Source: Streptomyces sp. NRRL S-118
GTDB taxonomy: Bacteria; Actinomycetota; Actinomycetes; Streptomycetales; Streptomycetaceae
NCBI RefSeq assembly: GCF_000716335.1
Contig: NZ_KL591003.1
Location: 23,557 to 53,456, forward strand
DNA: 29,900 nucleotides
Direction: 5' to 3'
The position numbers were made by a program, and so were the translations under genes. Below are positions 23,570-29,900 of this stretch, one piece after another. Every line of letters begins with the position of its first letter. Positions within the stretch are counted from its first letter, which is position 1. A model generated the notes under the pieces. It was given only the letters and a program-made list of their open reading frames with translations. It did no database searches and was not told where the DNA came from.

Positions 23570-23845
23570 GGCCCACGTCCGGAGTGAGGCCGGGTGACGG
23601 CTGCTTTGCAGGACTCGGCGGTCTTTTCGTACGGGTGGCGATGACGCGCCACTGCTTGAGTCGGTTGATGCACCGTTCCACGACGTTGCGGTGCCTGTGG
23701 ACCTCGCGGTCGAAAGCCGGCGGGCCTCGGCTGCCTTTCCGGGCCCGGTCGCGGACCTGGTCGGCCGACTCAGGGATCGCGTGCGGGATGCCGCGGCGAC
23801 GGAGCCAGGCGCGGATCGCTCTCGAGCTGTAGCCCTTTGCTCGAC
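23570..23845 (-). pseudogene. IS5-family transposase remnant, C-terminal part (right of lasso cluster)
   Basis: Reading leftward from about 23845: GYSSRAIRAWLRRRGIPHAI, then PESADQVRDRARKGSRGPPA, FDREVHRHRNVVERCINRLK and QWRVIATR. This follows the IS5-type C-terminal order closely and in one frame. After ATR a missing base moves the homology into the next frame (YEKTAESCKAAVT, compare YDKTAESYQAAVTLASL). The N-terminal half is absent. It has the same orientation and the same gene end as the remnant at 20.1-20.4 kb. Confidence 0.8.
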
Positions 23846-23860
23846 GAGACGGCCCCGGCT

Positions 23861-23895
23861 ACGGCCTGTCCGGCGAATCCTGCCGGACAGGCCGT
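23861..23895 (-). terminator. Strong hairpin terminator of the DUF1062 gene
   Basis: ACGGCCTGTCCGGC (23861-23874) and GCCGGACAGGCCGT (23882-23895) form a perfect 14-bp stem with a 7-base loop, 15 bases beyond the DUF1062 stop on the minus strand. It also separates that gene from the IS5-type remnant. Confidence 0.8.
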
Positions 23896-23910
23896 GGTCC
23901 CGTGGAGGGC

Positions 23911-24459
23911 TCAGCGCTTGAGGGTGAAGGTGAAGTTGCCGGAGAGCTTGCCGCTCAGCCGGACCGCCGATACGAGCTTCCCCTCCGTGATCAGCCTCTC
24001 GACCTCGGCCCGCGAGAGCCCGCACCCTTCAGCGATCAGTCGCACCGGCCGGACAGGGATGCGCGCCGCAAAGCGGACCGAGACGTCGATCACCTCGTGG
24101 TCCTGGTGATCCGGTCCGCCGGTGTCGAGGCGCCAGGCGTTGTCCCAGTCGAGGGCGATGCGATTCCGGCGCTGCACGACGGGGTCCTGGAGCAGTTCAG
24201 CGGCCAGGTCAGGATCGTTGTCATGCAGCCGGTCCAGAAGCTCAGGTCGGACGGAGCGCACACTCACCCGCTCCAGGACCGCGAGTTTTGTGGTGTCCCC
24301 GCAAGCGGTGCAGAGCGCGAGGAGCCAGGCGTCGATGAGCTTGTGGTGTGCGTTGACGCGAAACTTGCCGTTCGCCCGGAAGCGCTCGGACGCGCACGCG
24401 TGGCAACGACGGAGAACGAGCGGCAGGCAGGTGGGCACGACCACCCAGTTTTTGAGCAC
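23911..24459 (-). CDS. DUF1062 domain-containing protein with zinc-ribbon-like N-terminus
   Basis: The product is 182 residues from GTG 24457-24459 (site upstream weak). Two CxxC pairs, C19-x-x-C22 and C50-x-x-C53, suggest a bound zinc ion. The blocks RCHACASERFRANGKFRVNA, LIDAWLLALCTACGDTTKL and SVRPELLDRLHDNDP match the DUF1062 family as I know it. The C-terminal third (LIAEGCGLSRAEVERLITEGKL, then SGNFTFTL) looks like an S4-type RNA-binding helix pair. Function is not established; an RNA-related role is an inference from the S4-like part and zinc ribbon. Monocistronic with its own terminator. Confidence 0.88.
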   Translation of the reverse strand: MLKNWVVVPTCLPLVLRRCHACASERFRANGKFRVNAHHKLIDAWLLALCTACGDTTKLAVLERVSVRSVRPELLDRLHDNDPDLAAELLQDPVVQRRNRIALDWDNAWRLDTGGPDHQDHEVIDVSVRFAARIPVRPVRLIAEGCGLSRAEVERLITEGKLVSAVRLSGKLSGNFTFTLKR

Positions 24460-24548
24460 AGAAGTACACCGATTTCAGTGAGAAGTCCGCAGCAAGAAGC
24501 AGCGCGGCGCAGATGCGCGACGCGCGACCGATCAGCGCTCGGGAGGTC

Positions 24549-25093
24549 TCACAGGGTGTACAACGGCGTGTCCTTGACTTGGCGACGTGGTTCGGCAGCA
24601 CGGTAGTGGCGCGTAGCGGTGATGCTCCACTGGTTTTCGAGCGCCTCCCGCCGGCTTCTGCCGACGGGTTGGGGCGGCAGCCGGTCGGGGATCGCGGCGA
24701 AGGTGACGGTGCCGTGGAAAACGTCGGGCCCGCTTGTCCTGCCTCGTGTCCGCCGCCCGGGAGTTCCGGGTTCGAGACGGGTACGGGACAACGGCCGGGT
24801 GAAGCGCGAGCTGGGTCAGCTGGGCAGAGATCAAGAGGGTCGATCGGGATGTGGAGTCCGCCGGTCCCGATCCCTGCGTCCGCGAGTACCACCGCGATCG
24901 GCAAGGCGACCGGCAGTTCTTCGGGCGGCACTATTCCGCGCCTCAGCACTTCGTCGACCTCTGCCAGCAGCCGGCTCACCTCGCGGCCCGGCCCGGCGAG
25001 CACTTCCCCGAAGGCTCCGGCTGCGCCGTTCCAGGCGCTGCGTGGGTGGTGGTCTGCTCTCGTGCCGACGCTGCCGGCGAGGTCGTATCCCAT
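24549..25093 (-). pseudogene. Probable frameshifted gene of unknown function (weak)
   Basis: From 25093 leftward one frame has convincing codon bias and a soluble helical product (AWNGAAGAFGEVLAGPGREV, SRLLAEVDEVLRRGIVPPEE, LPVALPIAVVLADAG). After about 24830 it degrades to low complexity. Another frame then becomes protein-like (DVFHGTVTFAAIPDRLPPQP, EALENQWSITATRHYRAAEP) and ends at a stop at 24549. I read this as one gene broken by one or two frameshifts. No family is recognised, and no further gene is seen in 24460-24548. Confidence 0.3.
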
Positions 25094-25609
25094 GCAGGTG
25101 GCCGACGGCCGAGATCATGAGTGCGGCGCCAGCCACCGAGCCACTCGACATCACCTCACGTGCGGGCGCCGGCCGACGCCGCCGACGCCGCCGCGGGGAG
25201 AACCGGCTGAAGAAGAAGCCCGGCTTGCCGATCCGCCTCATCCTGCTCCTCCAGGCAACTGCTGAGCGGTCGTCCGTAGGGCACCTCGGGCAGGGGGCGA
25301 GTGGGGGGCCGGCCCTTCTCCGACGTCGGCGCTCGCGGTCTTGTGAGGACGGTCAGGTCGCAAGGGTCTCGTGAGCCCGGAGCCGGCAAGGTTCGGCGGG
25401 CAGCCGGGCCGGCCGCTCAGCCCGTGACACCCATGCCGGAACGGTGCCCTGAGTGCATGATCGACCGGGCGAGAGGCCGGCGTTCGGGGACAAGTCACGT
25501 GTCGAGCGGGTCGGCGCGCAGTCCTGGGTGGGAAGTCGTCGGCAACCTTTGAGCTTCCTGCGGCCACTGAGCAGTGCACCGTCGACCACGAATCACCGAT
25601 CGGACAGGC
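25094..25609. other. Gene-poor stretch before the expansin-like gene
   Basis: A short minus-strand frame (GSVAGAALMISAVGHLHG near 25120) could be the beginning of the broken gene to its left. Otherwise I see no supportable gene. The promoter of the expansin-like gene must lie in its right half. Confidence 0.35.
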
Positions 25610-26596
25610 ATGCAGACAGCGAGGCAGGCCGCGCGGAAGCGCAGGCAGAGGCAGAGGCAGAGGTTGATGGTGGGCACGGCTGCGGCATTGGCCGCCGCGG
25701 GCGTTCTCGTCTGCCTGGTCCTGGCGTTGGTCCCCGACCGCAGGACCGGCGCGGCATCCATCGCGGTGGCACCTGATGCCAGGAGCCAGACGAGGACACC
25801 GTCCGAGGCACACAGTCCGAGCCCGGCCGTCAGCCCGATTCCGAGCCCGACAGGTACGCCGCGTACGACGGAGACCCCGGCCGCCACGGCTGGTGCGACC
25901 TCCACCGTGGCGCAGCCGTCGGGCACGCATGCCCCGCGGGCTCCCCGGGTCCCGCGGACGACGTCGAAGACGGTGTCGCAGCCAGGACGAATACAGCCCA
26001 AGACCACCTATCGGGGAGTCGCCACCCTTTACGAGGCCGGGAACGGTGACGGTGCTTGTCTGTTCGGGCCGAGCAACGACCTCATGATCGCGGCGATGAA
26101 CACCACCGATTACGAGTCCTCCCGGGCGTGCGGGGCGTATGTGCTCGTCCGCGCGGCGAACGGCGCCTCGGTCACCGTACGCATCACGAACGAATGCCCC
26201 CTGCCCTGCGCACCCGGGCAGCTCGATCTCAGCGAAGAGGCTTTCGCCAAGCTCGCTGACCGAAAGCTCGGCCGCATCCCGATCACCTGGCACCTGCTGA
26301 GCCCGAGCACGTCCGAGACCATCTCCATCCGGTACAAGGTCGGATCCAGTCCCCATTGGTGCGGTATCCAGGTGATCGGCCACCGGAATCCGGTCGCGCG
26401 GCTGGAGGTGAGCACCCCCAGCGGCTGGCGGCAGTTGTCCCGCACCGACTACAACTACTTCCTCTCCGCCGACGGCAGCGGGTGCGGCAGCCCGATCCGG
26501 ATCACCGACATCTACGGAGAACGGCTGACCGTCAACGGGATCGCGATACGGCCGGACGTGGTGCAACCGACCCGGGTCCAGTTCGCCCAGCACTGA
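25610..26596 (+). CDS. Membrane-anchored bacterial expansin-like protein (DPBB + CBM63)
   Basis: The product is 328 residues from ATG 25610 (ribosome site weak; GTG 25574 is an alternative). Order: Arg/Gln-rich cytoplasmic tail (1-19), one membrane helix (20-41), Ser/Thr/Pro-rich linker (43-128), double-psi beta-barrel (about 133-228), then a CBM63-type domain (about 236-325). The barrel has T139 (GVATLY), Cys pairs and D206 in GQLDLSEEAF, the expansin Asp. The other family Asp (D71 in Bacillus EXLX1) is Asn here (ITNECP, N194), a common actinobacterial variant. The second domain keeps aromatic binding residues W273 (SGWRQL), Y281 and Y283. Expansins loosen cellulose or peptidoglycan networks without hydrolysis. 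The anchor suggests action at the cell's own surface. Confidence 0.88.
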   Translation: MQTARQAARKRRQRQRQRLMVGTAAALAAAGVLVCLVLALVPDRRTGAASIAVAPDARSQTRTPSEAHSPSPAVSPIPSPTGTPRTTETPAATAGATSTVAQPSGTHAPRAPRVPRTTSKTVSQPGRIQPKTTYRGVATLYEAGNGDGACLFGPSNDLMIAAMNTTDYESSRACGAYVLVRAANGASVTVRITNECPLPCAPGQLDLSEEAFAKLADRKLGRIPITWHLLSPSTSETISIRYKVGSSPHWCGIQVIGHRNPVARLEVSTPSGWRQLSRTDYNYFLSADGSGCGSPIRITDIYGERLTVNGIAIRPDVVQPTRVQFAQH

Positions 26597-26908
26597 ACAC
26601 CGCCGCGGATCGCCGTCATACGGGATCAGCGGTCGTGCTCAGGGATCCACGATCCCAACGGAACAGTGGGCCCACGGTGCCGTGCGGCCCACTGCGGCGG
26701 GGGCAATCGGGGCCGCGGAGTGAGCCGGGGCCCGACGGGGCGCTGAGAATCATGAGGACGAGCCAGCGGCAGGGTGCGTACGGTGGCCCGCGGCGTGCCG
26801 GGCAGGACCTGGCCGTCGATGGCTCGGTTGCGGCCGGAGCAGGGCCGTCCGGAGGAAGGTGGGGCGCGCCTCGTGAGGTCTTGGCACATCAGCCACTAGG
26901 CAGGGCAC
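26597..26908. other. Intergenic stretch, no gene seen
   Basis: About 310 bases without a supportable frame. It separates the expansin-like gene from the next hypothetical gene and probably holds the latter's promoter. No strong hairpin found. Confidence 0.4.
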
Positions 26909-27334
26909 ATGGCTGATACTGCTGGAAGCAATGACGTCGGAGTGGCGTTGCTGCGTGCGCTGGAGCGCACCTACGGTCCTGCTGCTACGTGGTCGCTGCG
27001 TTTTCAGGCAGCACTGAGCCAGGTGGAGAGCATGCGGCGTCTGATGGGCGAGGAGTACGGGCCTTTCCTCGACTGCTGCGTGGCGTCGTTCAGCCGGGTC
27101 TATGCCCGGATCGGTAGGCCGATGCACCCTGCTGACGCCATCCTGGACGAGCTCCGTGACCGGTACGGGGATGCCGACAACGAGGTTGTCGACGTCGGGT
27201 ATGCCCTTGTCTTCGGTCTTCAGGTCATCCTGGCAGGGCACGGGTACGAGGATTTCAAGGAGTTCATCCGCGTCGCGGCCGACGTTCCGCGCCACTCCCC
27301 CTCCCCCGCCGTGGTGGAGCCGGTCCTGGCGTAG
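26909..27334 (+). CDS. Hypothetical protein, 141 residues
   Basis: ATG 26909 has GGCAGGG just upstream. The product is soluble and mostly helical (VALLRALERTYGPAATWSLR, FQAALSQVESMRRLMGEEYG, HPADAILDELRDRYGDADNE, VVDVGYALVFGLQVILAG), ending in a Pro/Ser tail. Codon bias is good. No motif or family is recognised. It stands alone. Confidence 0.65.
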   Translation: MADTAGSNDVGVALLRALERTYGPAATWSLRFQAALSQVESMRRLMGEEYGPFLDCCVASFSRVYARIGRPMHPADAILDELRDRYGDADNEVVDVGYALVFGLQVILAGHGYEDFKEFIRVAADVPRHSPSPAVVEPVLA

Positions 27335-27836
27335 ACAACAGCAGGTCGAGGCGTGTGGCGCTGCGCGTCAGTGACTGAAGCGACTCGAGACGCGGATTGT
27401 CTCCTCAAGCTCCGCTCTCGCCGTAGGGCGCGCCGGCGCCTCGGCTTCTTCCGGGGTGTGAGGTCTCACAGGGCGGCCAGCCTTGACGCGGACTGCGCAC
27501 ATGGCATTGCCGCGCGGCACGATGCGTCACATCCGGTCGTTTGCTGCCGGTTTCCGGCTGCTCGGTCGTGCCATGCCTGTCCGGCAGGCTGATGATCCTG
27601 CGTCGGCCGGTGCAGCAGACGTGCTTGGGTCCTTCCGCCGTGATCGACGGCAGCTCGCGTTCGGTTGCGCCCGACGTCAGCCGCATCCAACAGGCCTCGT
27701 ACGCACTGCGGCGGCAAGGACCGGGGCCGGAGCGCACGCGGGCGTCGTCGGTCGTGCCGGGCGCTGTGGTGAACCCGAAGCGGGCGCGCGCCTCGGTGAT
27801 GATGCCGGTGCTGGTGGTCTCCTGCAGCCGCGGCGA
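27335..27836. other. 500-base stretch, no supportable gene
   Basis: Overlapping frames occur on both strands, none with a ribosome site or coherent motif. A minus frame around 27540-27700 (ERELPSITAEGPKHVCCTGR) looks faintly protein-like and could be a remnant, but I cannot place it. Confidence 0.35.
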
Positions 27837-28205
27837 TCACGGCCAGTCGACGAGGGCGACGAAGAGCAGCCAGGTGGCGACCACTGTCAGGGGCGCTGCC
27901 GCGGCGAATTGGATGCGGCGGCGGGTGTGGCGGACGCGGCGAGGGAGGACCCAGGCCGTGACCAGTAGGGCCAGGGAGAGGACCAGGCCTCCGGGGACGG
28001 TCCAGAAGGCCGGCATGAAGCTTTCGGTGAAGCGGCGGCTTTCCTCCCGGTCGCAGGAGTCGCACACCATCGGGGAGAGAAGCGCGTAGACGAGGGCCAG
28101 GTAGCCCAGGGGGAGCGTGGCCAGGGTCGAGAGGAGTGGCGGGATCCAGGTGCCGGTGGCGCGGGTCTCGCGGGTGCCCGGGGTGTCGGAGGTGATCGTC
28201 GGCAT
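27837..28205 (-). CDS. Small membrane protein, three predicted helices
   Basis: The product is 122 residues from ATG 28203-28205 (weak site). Three hydrophobic segments: PLLSTLATLPLGYLALVYAL (about 23-42), PGGLVLSLALLVTAWVL (about 71-87) and FAAAAPLTVVATWLLFVAL (about 99-118). A short loop between the first two has a CDSC motif (C48, C51), and a basic RRVRHTRRR loop should face the cytoplasm. Layout and codon bias support a real gene. The family is not recognised beyond generic actinobacterial membrane protein. Confidence 0.7.
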   Translation of the reverse strand: MPTITSDTPGTRETRATGTWIPPLLSTLATLPLGYLALVYALLSPMVCDSCDREESRRFTESFMPAFWTVPGGLVLSLALLVTAWVLPRRVRHTRRRIQFAAAAPLTVVATWLLFVALVDWP

Positions 28206-28489
28206 GGAGACAGTTCAGCGCGGAGCGACGCCGGGGCGCGTGAGTGCTGCTACTCATTCGACCAGCCATGTGCTCAGTCCATCAGGAACTCTAGGGCCGT
28301 CCCCCACCCGGCATGCGGGGCCGTACATGCTGGGAATCCCGGCCGGAGCCCGGTGGCGGGATGTGGGTCCAGGCCACCCCCACTCGTTCAAAGGTCAGTC
28401 CGTCGGCGCTGCCCGCGAGCAGATGTCCTGCCGGGCCTTCCTCGGCGCCGCGGTCGTCCGCAGAGCCCAGTCCGGCTTGTGATCGACGG

Positions 28490-28666
28490 TCAGGGGCGTT
28501 CGTAGGCCGTGAGGGGCTTGGGCGGTGTCGTATTGACCTCGCAGCGGGCGCCGATGAGCCGGTCCTGGTATTCGATGAGCTTGTGCTCCCCCGGCTGCTC
28601 GCCGGGCGGCCGGAGGGTGAACATCCGATTGTCGGACCGGGCCGCTACGATCACGGGCTGTCTCAC
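28490..28666 (-). CDS. Possible 58-residue protein divergent from the YcxB-like gene (weak)
   Basis: A frame from GTG 28664-28666 to TGA 28490-28492 encodes a hydrophilic peptide (GEHKLIEYQDRLIGARCEVN, ending PPKPLTAYERP) with good third-position bias. No clear ribosome site precedes the GTG, so either it is leaderless or it is a gene remnant. The rest of this gap (28206-28489) shows nothing. Confidence 0.3.
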   Translation of the reverse strand: MRQPVIVAARSDNRMFTLRPPGEQPGEHKLIEYQDRLIGARCEVNTTPPKPLTAYERP

Positions 28667-28684
28667 CTACGACCGGGAGGGTCC

Positions 28685-29230
28685 GTGACCGAAGAGCGGT
28701 CCACAACGACGCGTGACACGGTGGAGCTGGCGTATCTGCCCGTCCTCGCCGACGCGGTGGGGGCGATCCGCGCCCGGGCCAAGGCCACCCCGTCAGGGCG
28801 GCTGCAGAACGGAATCCTGCTGGCGTGCGGGCTTCTCATGCTGGGAGCCCTCGTGCTGAACCTCATCGGCCGCAGGGGGCCCAGCATCGGGGGGACGGTG
28901 TTCTGCGTCGTGGCCCTGGCCTTCTTCCTCGGCCTGTACGCGCTGGTGCCGGGGCTCCAGGGGCAGCAGATGCACCGAATGTACGCCGCACAGGGCGAGT
29001 TCCGGGTCGTCGTGGACGACGACGGCGTACGGCAGTTCTCACGGGACCTGGACATGACGTACCGCTGGCCCGCGCTGCCCCGGTACACCGAAACCGATGA
29101 GCTGTTCCTACTGCTCACGGGCGACCGGCACGGCGTGGGCATGGCCATCCTCCCCAAGCGAGGCATCGCCGCTCCGGCGGACATCGACCGGCTGCGGGCG
29201 ATCCTGGACGGCAACATCACCCGCATCTGA
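28685..29230 (+). CDS. YcxB-like membrane protein
   Basis: The product is 181 residues from GTG 28685, with GGGAGGG close upstream. The N-terminal ~40 residues are hydrophilic. Two adjacent membrane helices follow (NGILLACGLLMLGALVLNLI, about 42-61, and TVFCVVALAFFLGLYALVPG, about 70-89). A cytoplasmic domain then reads YAAQGEFRVVVDDDGVRQFS, YRWPALPRYTETDELFLLLT and AILPKRGI...DIDRLRAIL. This is the YcxB-like C-terminal pattern: beta-strands, a W-x-x-L-x-R-Y-x-E-T-D centre and the L-P-K-R turn. Function is not known for the family. A strong terminator follows. Confidence 0.85.
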   Translation: MTEERSTTTRDTVELAYLPVLADAVGAIRARAKATPSGRLQNGILLACGLLMLGALVLNLIGRRGPSIGGTVFCVVALAFFLGLYALVPGLQGQQMHRMYAAQGEFRVVVDDDGVRQFSRDLDMTYRWPALPRYTETDELFLLLTGDRHGVGMAILPKRGIAAPADIDRLRAILDGNITRI

Positions 29231-29260
29231 CGAGCGGCCAAGAGAGACCAGTAGCGGAAA

Positions 29261-29285
29261 CCCCCGGCAACACCCCTGCCGGGGG
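29261..29285 (+). terminator. Hairpin terminator of the YcxB-like gene
   Basis: CCCCCGGCA (29261-29269) and TGCCGGGGG (29277-29285) form a perfect 9-bp stem with a 7-base loop, 30 bases after the stop codon. Confidence 0.75.
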
Positions 29286-29900
29286 GATCTCCGTCATCCG
29301 GCCAGGACGGACAAGCCGCATGCACAAGACGGCATCCCGGCCGGTGCGGGGGCGGGCGGCCGCAACGGGCACGCGGTGGGCCCGCGGGTAGGGCAGCACC
29401 TTCCTCGACGATCACGCCACGGCGGCAACCGCCCTGTACACGCCCGATGCCGGTGACTACCAGCCGCAGGACTACCAGACGGCGGCCCATGCCTGGGCTG
29501 CGGTGGGCAGCGCCGAGCGGGCCGGAGTGGCGCGGCCGGGCAACCGGCGGCAGCTCGGCGGACGACACACTCAGCCCGGGAAGAACACAACAGCGCCGGC
29601 CCGGTGGAGTGCGGCAGCAGGCTGAACGCACCCGGCGGCACGGCGGCGTCAAGCAGCGAAGCCGACGGCGGAGGCGGCCGGAGCGTTGCATGCGGCGGCG
29701 ACGGTGCCGCACAACCAGGCCGGCGACTGCGGCCTGGCACGGGCCCCGGCGGGCCGGCCGGTGAGGGGACGACCTGATCCACGGTGGGGGTCCGTCCGGC
29801 CCCCCGTCGGGTCACCACGTGCCCTCGCCAGGTCGTCTCCGCAGCGCCGACCTGCTCGGGCGGTTCACACGTCGAACAGCAGCTACGAGGCAGCGCCGCG
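29286..29900. other. Window end, no clear gene; one possible remnant
   Basis: No frame is convincing as a whole gene. Following an in-frame stop near 29390, a plus frame reads STFLDDHATAATALYTPDAG and DYQPQDYQTAAHAWAAVGSA before turning into low-complexity sequence. This may be a fragment of an unknown gene. The last 100 bases show nothing definite. Confidence 0.3.

Noticed and set aside
1..29900. tRNA, rRNA or CRISPR array
   Set aside because: No cloverleaf-like sequence with CCA-type acceptor, no rRNA segments and no regularly spaced repeats were seen on reading the window; small RNAs cannot be excluded.

Overview
The window looks like Streptomyces or a close relative. GC content is very high, GTG starts are common, gene pairs overlap by GTGA or ATGA, and most products (DUF6223, DUF2637, DUF1062, DUF3291, ECF41 sigma factor, MtrAB-unlike NarL two-component pair) are typical of that group. 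Gene density is low for Streptomyces, and decayed insertion sequences are scattered along the window. This fits an accessory region such as a chromosome arm. All calls come from reading the sequence; no database search was run.

Layout. 1-3.6 kb: end of a VOC/glyoxalase gene with a strong terminator, a one-pass membrane protein, a decayed IS630-type transposase and a DUF3291 gene. 3.7-7.3 kb: an SDR oxidoreductase, a NarL-type response regulator and its histidine kinase (minus strand), and a divergent small DUF6223 membrane protein. 7.4-9.3 kb: an IS5-type remnant with an internal micro-inversion, then a carboxymuconolactone-decarboxylase-like gene divergent from an ECF41 sigma factor, with a near-perfect ECF41 promoter between them. 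9.6-13.1 kb: a LysR regulator divergent from a hemerythrin-GNAT-RibD/DHFR-like run, with an inverted repeat between. 13.4-17.6 kb: a lone GT1 glycosyltransferase, a coupled pair (small protein plus DUF2637 membrane protein) and an Idi-like Nudix hydrolase. 17.7-20.1 kb: an M16-like metallopeptidase and an unknown 185-residue protein.

The highlight is a compact lasso-peptide (RiPP) cluster at 20.8-23.5 kb, ordered A-C-B1-B2 and fully translationally coupled. The precursor is a 47-residue peptide, absent from long-ORF calls, with the exact leader motif YxxPxLxxxGxxxxxT. Its predicted 18-residue core is GYSGFSWDGWGGFLHLGG. Asp8 is the only acidic core residue, so the ring can only be Gly1-Asp8. 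The cyclase, PqqD-like recognition element and transglutaminase-like leader peptidase follow; no ABC exporter is present. IS5-type transposase remnants in the same orientation lie on both sides, which suggests acquisition by transfer. I do not recall this core among described lasso peptides, but a search is needed.

23.9-29.9 kb: a DUF1062 gene with a 14-bp terminator hairpin, a probable frameshifted gene, a membrane-anchored expansin-like protein, a hypothetical gene, a small membrane protein and a YcxB-like membrane protein with a terminator. The last 600 bases hold no clear gene.
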